NCBI GenBank assembly: GCA_949825065.1
Contig: OX463842.1
Coordinates: 37,815,323 to 37,879,322, forward strand
Length of the DNA stretch: 64,000 bases
Reading direction: 5' to 3'
Source: Odontocerum albicorne
Taxonomy: Eukaryota > Arthropoda > Insecta > Trichoptera > Odontoceridae
This document shows positions 1 to 10,399 of the stretch, in pieces. The position numbers and the translations under genes are program-made. The notes under the pieces were generated by a model. The model saw nothing but the letters and a program-made list of their open reading frames with translations, searched no databases and was not told the origin of the DNA. The stretch's first letter is position 1; each line of letters opens with the position of its first letter.

Positions 1-300
1 TGGGGTAGCAATATATAACAGATCTCCACTGCATGCTATCCAATCTTCTTTCTGCACATAGTTCTCACTATCCATACCGATACATCTCATCATGCATGCT
101 CTTCTGTTTCTCCTATATTTTACCTTTACTTCAGCTAAAATTTCTCCAACTATCTTCTTCTACTTTTTCCTCCGTCTACCTCTTCCTTCATCTCCATTCA
201 TTTTAGACATTCATATTTGTTTTGTAAGTCTAAACACATATATAACGATCCTGCTACATCCATTCACCTCGTCATGCATATTTTCCTATTATAAAGACTG
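1..300 (-). mobile_element. LINE C-terminal tail fragment, family A
   Basis: Read on the minus strand this is a decayed end of a reverse-transcriptase ORF: an arginine-rich GRGRPRK-like stretch, a block ending near WRSVLSAYP, and a short 3' end. It closely resembles 53340-53610. Frameshifts and stops break it, so it is a dead 5'-truncated copy. It is cut by the window edge. Confidence 0.6.
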
Positions 301-497
301 TTAATTCTTCCGTTCTTCAGGATTTGACTCATTTGGTCATGCCACATTTTTCTAGGTCTTCCCAAAATACTTTATCTTCCATGCTGCACTCCTACTTTAG
401 AAATGTATTTTCCGATTTTTGTGCTCTTCTACATTATATATGGTTTTATATACTCGAACAGAAATATATATTAAAATCTCCTAATATGATAGTTCAT

Positions 498-965
498 TAT
501 AGTAGTTAAACATCAACTTTGATGTATGGGAGTGAAACGTGGTAGTAGAAAAAACTGAAAGGATCTAAATAAATGGGTGCATTAAGAAGAATACATGGTG
601 TGAATTGCCACAACTGGTATGACAGAATACAGAATAAATTGATTAGGGATGAATGTGAACTTAAGGCTGATGTGTTAAGTATGATGTTGAAGAGAACCGT
701 AGATGGTTTGGTCATGTGAAACGAAATAGTAAAGAAAGACTAACAAAACAAATATACAGCGCAAATGTGATTGGAATACGTGGTAGAGGATGACCAAGGA
801 AAGTATAGTTGGATCAAGTGAATGCTATTTTGAAAGAAGGAAATCGTAAATAAATCTTAGGAGATGTATAAGTTGGTGTATGGATGTAGAAAATGCGAAA
901 CATGAAAATTCTGTGACTCTGTCCTCTGCTTACCTCTATAGAAAAAGAACGTGATGGTATGTACG
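498..965 (+). mobile_element. LINE C-terminal tail fragment, family A
   Basis: Broken frames show the order of a non-LTR retrotransposon C-terminus: LMYGSETW-like motif, RWFGHV-like motif, GRGRPRKV-like basic stretch and an LDQVN-ILKEGN-like stretch. Multiple stops are present. It is one of the longer tails in the window and includes the LMYG block missing from most others. Confidence 0.65.
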
Positions 966-969
966 AGTA

Positions 970-2380
970 TGTTATGTTGCAGTCTCTGTAAAATTTAATG
1001 GAGTGGCTCATTTCGAACATTGTATGGATTAATTATTAAGTGTGATATTTAAAATGTTTCTAATATATAATATTTCAACTATAATATTTTTTTGCACCTG
1101 ATTTTGTAACAAACGGTTGCATGGTTACTTTTGACGACTGTTAATGGGTCAAGAAACGTGGGTAGGTTATGTCATCAGAAAGGTCGAGTTAAAAAATATA
1201 TTTTGCTACGTACACTGGCTTTTCAACAAAAATAAGTGATAAATATTGTCGATTTCCTTGAATTCTGGCTCAAGTCTGAGCATCCACCTCGTTGAGGACG
1301 GCACGCCGCTCGCCGTTGACCTTCCGGGTCACCCGCTCCAACAGAAGTCAAGCGGGGTCCAGTCTTCGGACGTGCACTACACATGAATCTGTATATCCAT
1401 GAATTTTTATCCATGGATATTTATTTTTAATATGTTCAGTGAGTATATTCTTTATATTTCGAGGGGTTTCTATAAATATGTCCACTACATATTGTGGACA
1501 TAATATAATATGTTGCTCGAAACGTCTTTTGTATTTTTTGGATAAATGTCGTTAGGACAAAATTTTCGTTACTAACTTCATTCCACACATACTGTATGTA
1601 TATTATTATGAAAGGTTAAGCGCATTTTTCGGTCATTGTTTACCCAAATTGTTTGAAACGTTTTTTGCGTCATTTTGAAGCTTTCGTTTATTTATTTTAG
1701 TTCACAATACAGATTTAGTCCAATTACATTGGAATTTTCATTAACAAATATAGTTAACATATTTTAAAAATTAAATTAAATATTCAAAAGTCACTTAAAT
1801 TAGTTCATGAGTGTTTTCTAACGTCCGCAGTATTGAAATCATTTATTTTTTATTTTTGATAATGCGATGAAAATGTCAATATCCGAAATGTTCTAAAGAG
1901 TTAAGGCCATTCCAACAGGCATGGCGGCTGGGAGACCCGTTCTTGCGTATGTTATTGAGAACAGTTCCTGCCGGCGCAGTCTAGTGTAATTGTTAGGAAC
2001 ATTTAACGCTAATCCTTCTAGCAATGCTGGACAGCTCACGACCCCTCGAACGAGTTTGACAACGTATACCAGGAGACGCAGATTTATTTTTATGCTCAAG
2101 GAGTTATACCCAAGCATATCTAGCAGAAATTGAGAAGGATAAAGCCATGGGTAGACATCTAACTCACTCATATAGAGATCTTAAGTATTTTTTCCATACC
2201 TTCTCCACCATAATAGAGCTTTGTCCTCCAGTGGGCTCCAAATGCAAGCATTGCTTTCTTACTTACTGGAAACCAATTAATTAAACAGCGTTTTGAGCAC
2301 CGTTTAGCTTACAAACGATTTAAAGGACACAAAATAAGTTGTTTTCAGTGTTAAATATTTTTTTAGCACCGCAAAGAAAA
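970..2380. other. No gene recognised; AT-rich DNA with one GC-richer patch
   Basis: Mostly AT-rich unique sequence. About 1225-1395 is clearly richer in GC, and on the minus strand one frame reads as a plausible protein fragment (LLLERVTRKVNGERRAVLNE) before a stop. It could be a degraded exon or transposon piece. I could not assign it. Confidence 0.3.
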
Positions 2381-2384
2381 AAAT

Positions 2385-2665
2385 GCAACACATATGTAAA
2401 AAGTTATGCGCAATGTATGGCGACGACATAGTACCTAAGCGATATTGTGCATTAAATGTAGTTTAAAAAATCCATGATGGTGATACAAAACTCGAAGATG
2501 GTGTCCGCTCTGGAAGGCCGGTAACCACTGATGCCGATCAAATTTAGGTTATGATTAAAAATAACCAGGGTTCAACGACACGAAATTTTTGTTTGAGATA
2601 CTTAAAATATCGAAATCCACCGTCCACGAGAATTAGGCGCAATTTTGCGTTTGAATTTGACCTAA
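2385..2665 (+). pseudogene. mariner-family transposase N-terminal remnant
   Basis: One frame contains KLEDGVRSGRPVTTDADQI, the linker after the helix-turn-helix of mariner transposases, where a G-RSGRP motif followed by a TD-DQI-like stretch is typical. Further decayed sequence follows, resembling the second helix-turn-helix. Stops interrupt the frame, no DDD catalytic core follows and no terminal inverted repeats were found. It is an old fragment unrelated in position to the mariner at 18 kb. Confidence 0.6.
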
Positions 2666-2940
2666 AAATACGAAATTACGTTCTGGATAACCCAATATAT
2701 ATAGAGAGACTAACTTGGAATATGAACATCCTGTTTTATGGATATATTCCGAGTTACCTATTTTCTACATATTCATTGATTTTTTTTAAATTTTACTATC
2801 CACAATACGTGATTTAAAACTTACATCGTTAAAACAAGGATGAACCGTCGAGTACTTATATATTACAAAACTAAAAATCCTCCATTTTGTGGATATAGAG
2901 AATTGCTTCACTAGGCAAGGCCTGTAACGTACACATATTT

Positions 2941-3104
2941 AATATATGAATGGTTGAATTAAAATAGGCACTAAGTACCAACAAAAAAAAAAACTAAGTA
3001 TGCAGTTTCGTTCTATATGTCATATATAATGAAACTGCATACTTAGTTTTTTGTTTTTTTTTTTTGGTACTTAGTGCCTATTTTAGTTCAACCATTCATA
3101 TATT
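2941..3104. repeat. Large foldback inverted repeat (hairpin MITE-like)
   Basis: Arms at about 2941-3011 and 3029-3104 are near-perfect reverse complements, differing mainly in an A-tract length, around a short AT spacer. The arms contain GGCACTAAGTACCAAC and its complement. Such a foldback is typical of a hairpin MITE or of a palindromic duplication. No coding capacity. Confidence 0.8.
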
Positions 3105-3384
3105 GTCCTAAATATTTAGATGACACATTCATACTCCACATTTGCTATCAAATACACAATTTAAATCACATCTAACAACCTGACATTAACACGTTTGACA
3201 TTCGTATCAGTGATATATTTGAATGATTAACTTTGTTGACATATTTCGAGAGACTTTTACAATAGTTTGAATACCTAGAAGAGAAAATAATAATCAATGC
3301 ATACTACCTACTCCCACAGGAACTAATCATATGGTATATAGTATATGCAAAAATAATAAAATTTTATTCAAATAACGAATACGG

Positions 3385-3905
3385 AATGAAGTTATAAGGG
3401 ATGAATGTGGACTTTAGGCTGATGTATAGTATTAAGTAAGATGAACAAGAGCACTCTGATATGGGTTGGACACGTGAAATCAATGAATGAAGAAAGTCTA
3501 ATAAAACAAATATACAGTGGAAATGCTAGTAAAAAGTTGGGTAAACGAAGACCAAGGAAACTATTTTTTTACACATGACAAGAAATATACATAATTAGCG
3601 AAAAAACAACAGGTAATTTAATTTGGATACACAATTCTAATGGATCTGGGTTGTTGCCTTTCATTTGTCGTGTCCCCAGTACACTAGGCTTTTGCCTGTA
3701 TCTCACTAAGGACATATAGCATGAAAAAATAAATCGATACTTCTTTCCGAGTTTTGATTATATAAAACCCCTATGGTTGGATCAATTGTGTATTTTGAAA
3801 GAATGAAATGTAAAAAGTCTAAGACATCGTAGGAGCTCCATGAGAAGGTATATGAAGATAGAAAGGCATAGTTTGGCGCTCTCTCTCTCCACTGCCTATC
3901 CCAAC
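3385..3905 (+). mobile_element. LINE tail, family A, split by a 207-bp insertion
   Basis: The left part (3385-3566) ends in the GRRPRK-like basic stretch. The right part (3774-3905) resumes at the WLDQ-like stretch and runs to the end block (LSTAYPNK). Removing 3567-3773 restores the expected order, so the inserted repeat is younger than this tail. Frames are broken. Confidence 0.65.
3567..3773. repeat. Unclassified ~207-bp interspersed repeat, copy 1
   Basis: Begins near TTACACATGACAAGAAATA and ends in GATTATATAAAACCCC. A second copy lies at 25298-25506 in the same orientation. It interrupts a family A tail, with TAT on both sides as a possible 3-bp target duplication. No terminal inverted repeats and no TG...CA LTR ends. 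The right end resembles a TATA box. Confidence 0.65.
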
Positions 3906-4049
3906 AAAAAAAAAAGCCAGATGATAGGTATAAATGAATGTAGTAAATTATACATTTTCGTTCATAATGAAGATTATGTAATTTATGCATTATACGACAA
4001 ATTTCAGGAATATTTGCAAAGTATATATGTTAAGGTTGGTTGGATCTTT

Positions 4050-4240
4050 TTAGCATATATAGGTCCAGTGTGTAGAGAGAGCGGTGTGGACGCAGTGCAG
4101 CGGAAGTGAGTGCGGGCCTGTAGTGCCGTGGTGAGGGGAGAAGCAGCGGTGGGCGGGGGCCGCCGTATCCGGGATGTGAGCGGTATTGTTCAGCGGTCGC
4201 CTCATCCGCCCCGCGCCCCGTGCCGCAGCAGGGCTGCAAT
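4050..4240. other. GC-rich island, possible first exon or isolated exon
   Basis: A sharply GC-rich block of about 170 bp in AT-rich DNA. On the plus strand CATATATAGG precedes it, and GGAAGTGAGT within it looks like a 5' splice site. On the minus strand it is preceded by TTCCCATTGCAG, a good 3' splice site. It could be a first exon on plus or an internal exon on minus. No recognised protein is encoded in any frame. Confidence 0.3.
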
Positions 4241-4595
4241 GGGAACATAATCTTTTTTTACATTATCTTTTTCCATTCTTTTTTTCCATTTCCAAGTAAT
4301 TATATCATGAATATGATTATAAATGTTCATAACCTGTGAGGAGAACAATAGAAGGCACAATTCAAAGAGAGTGATCAGAGTATTGACGGTGTCACTGGAG
4401 ATGACTATGTAAATCAAATTGTGATAGGCATATCTTGTTTCATAAAGGGCAAGTAGTTTCAGTACTTACAGCTTGTTTGCGCCATCTGTCTCTATTGAGT
4501 CCTTGATAACTAGCAACATTTCCACGCCATTTGGCTCTGTCTGTTGCTGTTTGTTTCCAGCATTAACGTTTTTATGCATTTCATGTTGTACGTTA

Positions 4596-5045
4596 TTATA
4601 TCATGAATAAGATATGGAAGAGCAAAACCATCACTATCATGACGAAAATGCGTCTAGTTAAGTCTCTTTCATTTATGTATGGCGCGGAGACATGGACTAT
4701 GAGCACAACTGAAATAATAAGATTAAATGCATTTGAAATATGATGCTGGAGAAGGATGTTACAAATTCCATGGACGGCAAGGCGAATGCCTTCAGTCTCG
4801 AAGAACTGACAGTCATTGACATAGTCGAAAATATACCTATGAGTCCTCCTATTCTTTGGACACATTGATGGTGACCAAGGAGATAGTATGGTAAGGCTTG
4901 TGGCCACTGAAAGCATGGAAATATGATGTACAAGAGAGGCGGAACCCCATTGCGTTGAACTGACCAAGTGAGAGACGCAACAGGCCTACCATTAACAACT
5001 GCTTTTCGAATAGCGGAGTGCAGGGATGAACGGAGAAGAATATTT
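4596..5045 (+). mobile_element. LINE C-terminal tail fragment, family B
   Basis: Broken frames show SLSFMYGAETWTMSTTE, then a RLFGHIDGDQGDSMVRLVA-like block, then a WTDQVRDAT-like block. The FGHI-type block is shared with 17105-17345 and 56405-56690, defining a family distinct from family A. Several stops and frameshifts. Confidence 0.65.
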
Positions 5046-5064
5046 AAAAAAAATTAAACAGTCA

Positions 5065-5632
5065 CATTATATTGGTTTATCGAATGAAGTGATTAGGAAT
5101 TAATGTGAACTTAAGGCAATAATATGACTTTCGTAGTCCAGTTGATAAGACATGCCTTCCGACCCGGGGGTTACGGGTTTGATTCCTGTTGAATACTAGA
5201 TTTAAAAAAAGGAACTCCTGTCTGGTTTAACATATTTCTGGTTGGTTGGGTGAGATTGTCAAATGGTAATAAACCCACCAGCTTGTACTGTTTACAGAGT
5301 AATAAAATGTAATGAAATAAGATGAAGAAAAGCATTCTAAGATGGTTTGGGCAGGAAGAACGAATAAATGAAGAAAGACTAACAAAACAAGTATACAGTG
5401 CAAATGTGGATAGACAGTTTCATATTTATGATTTGAAAGTCTTGTTGGATCAAGTGAATGCTAATTTGAGAGAAGGAAATGTAAAAACTTAAAGAAATTG
5501 TAGTTGTATTAAAAAGTGTATGGATGTAGAAATGGCGAAACATGTATGTCGTGATTGGAAAGTTTGGCGCTCTGTCCTCCATGCGTACCCTAACAGGAAA
5601 ACAGTATAATGGTATGTATGTAAGTTGTATCA
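5065..5632 (+). mobile_element. LINE tail, family A, split by a SINE
   Basis: Sequence at 5085-5117 (GAATTAATGTGAACTTAAGG) and from 5312 (AAGATGAAGAAAAGCATTC) are adjacent in other family A copies, so the SINE between them inserted into this tail. The right part continues through the RWFG-like, LDQVN-like and WRSVLHAYP-like blocks. Decayed. Confidence 0.6.
5118..5311 (+). mobile_element. tRNA-derived SINE (SINE-1)
   Basis: The head has a pol III A-box-like TAGTCCAGTTGATAAGACA and a B-box-like GGGTTTGATTCC. The 3' part has TGGTTGGTTGGGTGAGATTG, then GGTAATAAACCCACCAGC, then an AATAAAATG-type end. The last part is shared with other SINE-1 copies and with the 3' end of the LINE at 49.6 kb. The insertion site is inside a family A tail. 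Confidence 0.7.
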
Positions 5633-5689
5633 AATACAGCACAACTTGACACGTTTATTGACAAGTGGTAATCTGTTCTAGCGTTAAAG

Positions 5690-5792
5690 AGGTCTTGAGG
5701 GAAAACCAAACACTAACTCTTTCCTTCGAATCGAACCCATAACTTTTGAGTTGGAAGAAAGGCGTATTACCAACTTGGCCAGCCTTTCCCAG
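5690..5792 (-). mobile_element. SINE-1 head fragment
   Basis: The reverse complement has TGGCCAAGTTGGTAATACGC (A box) and GGGTTCGATTCGAAGG (B box) in tRNA-like spacing. The LINE-like 3' tail is not recognisable here. It is a SINE fragment, not a functional tRNA: the acceptor stem does not pair. Confidence 0.55.
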
Positions 5793-5934
5793 TCATTCGT
5801 GAAATAAAATAAAAAATTGTTTCTATCCTTTTTTTTCAAATTAACTTTTCAAGTCAAATAATATGTGAAATAAATTAAGTTTATTTTTTTTATTCTTTAA
5901 CATTGTAACCTCTCACACAGCATTTAGCTCATAT

Positions 5935-6105
5935 TATGTAATTCTTGTCTAGTTGGTTGCAAGAAATTGACAAGATGGCAATAAACTCACTGATTGTACC
6001 CTATGCAATAGTGATCAAACAGTTCTCCGCAGCCTAATTGGTAGGTCGCTTGTTTCCGACCTAAGGGTTACACATTCGATTTTCGTTGGTAACAATTTTT
6101 TCAAA
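5935..6105 (+). mobile_element. Two adjacent SINE-1 pieces (tail, then head)
   Basis: 5940-6010 holds a SINE/LINE 3' tail (TAGTTGGTTGCAAGAAATTG, then ATGGCAATAAACTCACTG). 6027-6105 holds a tRNA-like head with CTAATTGGTAGGTCGC and CATTCGATTTTCG. The tail belongs to an upstream copy and the head to a second, 3'-truncated copy. Confidence 0.5.
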
Positions 6106-6109
6106 AGGT

Positions 6110-7856
6110 TTCCTTTCAGATTTTTTACTTAAAGATTTTTAAGAATTTTCTGGTATGCTGAAAATAATTACAACACAAACAAGGTTGTTTCGTATAAAAT
6201 AAACGGCAAGAATAGAAATACAACAGGCTCTGAGGGATGGGGGAGGTGTTCCGTCCATCCACCCCTGCTGGTCTTCAGTAGTGTGGGAACCCAAGCGCTA
6301 CCTCAGGAGACATCCGATAGACTTGTGATTGCCAGTGCATCGCAGGAAGCGTTTCCTCTGCTCATCGCCTCGTTTTTACTATCCAAAACAATCCCTTCCC
6401 GTGTATGTGATAAAAAAAAAAAAAATAAGTACATATATATCTTTTATCTTCGCGTCTAAAAGGAAGCATGTCATCTCATATTTTTCGGTTCTTCTGAAAT
6501 AAATATGGAGCGCCAACCTGTCTTTTCTAAATGAAATGTATCTCATATAAAAAAAAACAAATTTGTTTTTTTTTATTTTATTTCATTTATCATATTGACT
6601 TTTATAATTGTATTAGTGACTTTGATGTTGTGCCACAAATCACCCTTGTGTGGGAGAATTGCCTATTAATAAAAAATATCAAATTTATAATCAGCAATAG
6701 AAAGAGAATAAAACATTAATGTCTTTAATGACATGGATGTTTATTTTTATACTAGGCACCAAAATTTGGATGATTTGTGCTACCACATTTAAGCTAAAAA
6801 TGCGGTTTTAAGTCAATAAAATAAATTGTACTAAAAAAGGAAAATTTGCAGAGAATTTAAAGCTTAGGCTGATTAAAATTTAAAAAATTTACACTCGATC
6901 TTTAAGTGGAAAAATTCTTCGAAGAAAAACAGAATGCTGCATTAATTGAAATATATATGGCGGTTAATCAAATCTGTTACAATAAGATCTATAGTTTCAT
7001 CATTGAAACTAAACTCAAAGCCGGGACACTCTACAATACTCGTTCTGTAAAAGTGACCAGTCACCACGCAATGCCCCATCCCCAAGCTGATTGACACATT
7101 CATTATACGAGTATTAAACCATAGTTGCAAAGGGATAGATTGCCGGATTGATTTATATTATATTCATAGTCCTATTTCATATATAAAAATTGAAGATATT
7201 TGAAGTAAATGAAACAAAGGCACAAAATAGAGGTCAATATTTATTTTTTTCGTTTGTGTATTTATTTAGTATATATTTATTTATATAATACTCAGTACAG
7301 TGAACAATACGGCGAGTTTATTGTTAAGTGGCTATATCATATACTCTATTTTTCAACCAACCATTTCATTGTTTTACAAAGTTTTGAATGAATGGTAGAG
7401 AATTTACATTATTAAAAAAAGGTATGTAATATCACACTAATTAAAAATATAAAAAAACAACAAAAATATTGGTTGAGCTTACAAGGTTTTGTTTTTCTTT
7501 TTTCTATTTTTTGTGTTTTTTATTGTGATAATATTTTTTTTGTTTTTACATGCTTAATTAACTTTTTTACGTGTCTGTACGAATATTATATTATAATTCG
7601 TTTTAAATACAATATGTTATTGGTAATGTTAAATATGTTATTGGTTGACCTTTTTTTAATAAAAAAAAAGCAGCGTCCATAACATTTCTCAACTCTAGAT
7701 AAACTAAATAAAATATATATCAACGTGTATAGTATTCCCGTTGGAAGAAGACGAATCACGAGTTACGTATCGGCTCCAGTGGTTCTAAAGCCCGAAAGCT
7801 CTAAAATGATTTCCTGCGATCACGCTGTTTAACATATCTGCGTAGTAAATAAATTA
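6110..7856. other. No gene recognised
   Basis: AT-rich, with many short A and T runs. A GC-richer stretch at about 6215-6375 encodes nothing I recognise. Short ORFs in 6531-7682 are low-complexity and AT-driven. No elements with ends were found. Confidence 0.4.
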
Positions 7857-7870
7857 CATTAATTATAATA

Positions 7871-8216
7871 TGAAATGCGCATGCTAAGATGGTCAGCTGG
7901 TGTGTCCTTAAGAGACAAAATAAAAAGCTCACGTATTCGTGGAAGTCTAGGTGTTACAGACATCAACAGTAAGATAGAGGAGAGGCGATTGAGATGGTAT
8001 GGCCACGTTGGACGCAGAGCACCCGATCGCATTGTGAACCAGGCAATCTCCATGGATATTCCTCGAATAACAACCAGAGGAAGACCAAAGAATTCATGGG
8101 TGGTGCAAAAAGATAACCTGATGCAGAGGCACGGCCTGGGAGACGTAGTCCAGGACAAAAGAGCTGACCCAAACAGTTTTCGTAGACAGTGAGTTGGGAT
8201 GGAGCCAGGGAGAAGA
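7871..8216 (+). mobile_element. 5'-truncated RTE-like LINE 3' end (tail family C) with target duplication
   Basis: One open frame of 105 codons (7875-8192) reads as an RT C-terminus: RMLRWSAGVSLRDKIKSS, EERRLRWYGHVGRRAPD and TTRGRPKNSWV blocks. The 346-bp insertion is flanked by a perfect 14-bp direct repeat, CATTAATTATAATA, at 7857-7870 and 8217-8230. It lacks a poly(A) tail, as RTE-type LINEs often do. The open frame and intact duplication suggest a fairly recent insertion. It has no RT core, so it cannot move on its own. Confidence 0.85.
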
Positions 8217-8639
8217 CATTAATTATAATAAGACATTGAATAGTGTTTCTGGTCAAAATTGGCGATACTCGTATTAACTGTATGGGCAACAATATTAACT
8301 GAAGGAATTCAAACTTAGTCTTCAGCAAGGTTTATTGGATTAATGTTGATAATCGAAATACTCGTAAATTAATTTTATATAAAATGTAAATAAGGTCAGT
8401 TACGTGACAGCTATTTAGTTACGATTTTAATATAAAAAATATTTATAATGAAATTATTATATATGTAACATTATTAAGTGACAGAAGGGCTAGAATTTTA
8501 ATTTATTTTAAGATTTAATGCTCATTATATTGTAGTATTTGACCTCCTCGTTCTCTTATTTGATTTGTTTTATAATATTTAACTGGAATATTGAATATTC
8601 ATTGCGAAGTTTGATAAGTGAATTATACTCGTATAAGAG

Positions 8640-8785
8640 ATGCAAAGAGAAAGATCTGAAAACAAATGCTGCGAAATCAAAATGCATGATAAGAGAAAAG
8701 AGTGAAAGGAAAATTAAATATGATATATGGGTTAACAATAAAAAATTGGAGCAAATTAAGGAATTCTGCTATTTAGATACTATTA
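8640..8785 (+). mobile_element. LINE fragment, RT thumb region (family A type)
   Basis: The reading frame has CKEKDLKTNAAKSKCMI followed by IWVNNKKLEQIKEFCYL. This is the region after the RT catalytic box in LINEs, where an N--K-K-M motif and an E-FCYLG motif are usual. It is open but short and lies just before the foldback at 8831. Confidence 0.55.
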
Positions 8786-8830
8786 CATTATTTATAGTTA
8801 AGGCATTGACATTGTGGAGGTTTAAAGACA

Positions 8831-9025
8831 TTGTAATTTGTTTTATCAAACACTGTTCATTCCACTTTTTGTAACGGTATAACCCTACCGGTTTCAAGGT
8901 TTTCACCTAATCATCAGGGGAGTCTTGTTTGTACTCTCTTGATGATGAGGTGAAAACCTTGAAACCGATATGGTTATACCATTAGAAAAAGTGGAATGAA
9001 CAGTGTTTGATAAAACAAATTACAA
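8831..9025. repeat. Large foldback inverted repeat, ~85-bp arms
   Basis: The left arm runs from TTGTAATTTGTTTTATCAAA through GGTTTCAAGGTTTTCACC. The right arm is its near-perfect complement ending at 9025, with a short centre near 8925-8935. Part of one arm (CAGTGTTTGATAAA) and the flanking TTTATAGTTAAGGCATT recur at 12551-12585, so the unit is dispersed. Likely a foldback transposon or inverted duplication. Confidence 0.75.
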
Positions 9026-9089
9026 TTAGATACAATTTTCTCAGATGATGAATAAGTTACGAGATATGTACAATATATCGAACGGCTTA

Positions 9090-9290
9090 TTGCGATAGAA
9101 ACAAAAAACATATATACTCAAACTGGAGAGCATCAAGTTCTGCCGAGATGATAGTCTACAACAGCTAAAAAGGGATAGGTTATGGTGGTTTGGGCTTGTG
9201 CAATAGATGGGCGATGGAAGATCGATTAAAAAGAAATCAACAATGCAAACTTGAGTGGAAGTCGTGATTGGAGAATATGGATGTAAGTAT
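9090..9290 (+). mobile_element. Weak LINE tail fragment
   Basis: A decayed RDRLWWFGL-like motif resembles the RWFGHV block of family A. Surrounding frames are broken. Assigned only by that motif and its orientation next to the 8640 fragment. Confidence 0.3.
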
Positions 9291-9415
9291 GGTTGGGTTA
9301 ATTTGAATTTAAAAAAATAGTTATTCGAGAAACTGTAGGAACTATATAAAAATATATATTTGATTTAATTGTACTGTAATGTTCATACAGGTTATACCTA
9401 TCACACTATACGACC

Positions 9416-9500
9416 TCTGTTGCCTTGTTGATAAACCCCCTTTTTGCCAACCCGGGGGTTGCGGGTTCGATTCCCGCTGGTAATCAGAATTTTCGTATTG
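9416..9500 (+). mobile_element. SINE-1 head fragment
   Basis: Contains CTCTGTTGCCTTGTTGATAA (A-box region) and the well-kept B box GCGGGTTCGATTCCCGCTGG. Arm pairing outside the T-arm is poor, so it is a tRNA-derived SINE, not a tRNA gene. No 3' tail follows. Confidence 0.55.
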
Positions 9501-9660
9501 GCCTCCAATATGGTTTTCACTTCAAGTTTAAATATGTGCTGTATAGAATGAAATCGTAATATAATAAATAGTACATCAAGAAAGAAAACAAATCATTAAT
9601 TTGAAATAAAACTTAATTTTAAAAATTAAAACTAATGAAATAAATAGATCATGCTTTCCT

Positions 9661-10119
9661 ATGAAACTTCTCAGTTATATCTACAAAGATTACATCAGAC
9701 AAGAAATTCAGGTAATAATTTCAGAAAATTTATTCAATAAAGATATTCCGTGTGCGAGTGGCAATAGTCGGAATAGTTCTGTTCGAGGAAAGGGGTTTGA
9801 AAATAAATTCAACGACGAAAATAAAATCGATCACCGAATTGAGGAGTTGCGAGATATGACCATACGTGGCGCTCCCATAACTTTGCATTCGGTGGGCTCT
9901 GCTGTGACGCCACGTAGTTATAATTCGACATATTTTCCAGTGCCTGTTATCTACTTAAGTAGGCCTTCCCACATAAATATCTTTCAGTTTGCTTCTTGGC
10001 CTACAGAGCCTAAAATATTTACTATTTGGTCCTTTACACAAAATGTTTGCCAACCGCTGCCTCAAAATATCATTCCACAAGAAAATATACATTTAATTCA
10101 ACTTAACAGTGGACATTGA
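9661..10119 (+). CDS. Hypothetical 152-codon ORF, unrecognised
   Basis: ATG to stop, 152 residues, moderately varied composition, no recognised domain, signal peptide or membrane segment. Residues about 50-100 (from NKIDHRIEELRDMTIRG onward) look least AT-driven. It may be a chance frame, an exon fragment or a piece of an unknown element. No splice pattern or homologous copy is visible in the window. Confidence 0.15.
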   Translation: MKLLSYIYKDYIRQEIQVIISENLFNKDIPCASGNSRNSSVRGKGFENKFNDENKIDHRIEELRDMTIRGAPITLHSVGSAVTPRSYNSTYFPVPVIYLSRPSHINIFQFASWPTEPKIFTIWSFTQNVCQPLPQNIIPQENIHLIQLNSGH

Positions 10120-10152
10120 AGAGGTTAACCAGAGTTGATATGGACGTAGTTA

Positions 10153-10396
10153 TGCAAAAAAGACCCAAACCACATTTTATCTGTTAGGAAATATTTCACC
10201 ATATAGATTATTGAGGAATTATTTAGGAAATATTAATTTAACATATATGGACTCGTGTGAATCTAAGCGTAATTTAATTATAAAATATCAATTGTACGGG
10301 CTAACATTTTTGTACATATATACTGGACCAATGTATGCTTTTTCAATATTCTAAATTAATCAAAAAAAGTATTTTGTGGGTTGGGTCCTTTTTGCA
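10153..10396. repeat. MITE-like element with ~26-bp terminal inverted repeats
   Basis: The left end TGCAAAAAAGACCCAAACCA and the reverse complement of the right end, TGCAAAAAGGACCCAACCCA, match well. The 244-bp interior is AT-rich and non-coding. A related single end, GTGCAAAAAGGATCCAACTC, lies at about 33864. The superfamily is not assigned; the target duplication is unclear. Confidence 0.6.
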
Positions 10397-10399
10397 ATT

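Noticed and set aside
4202..4417. ALLRHGARGG in a minus frame, resembling the RHG motif of histidine acid phosphatases
   Set aside because: It is the last few codons of a short AT-driven frame with a stop at once after it. No other phosphatase motif is near.
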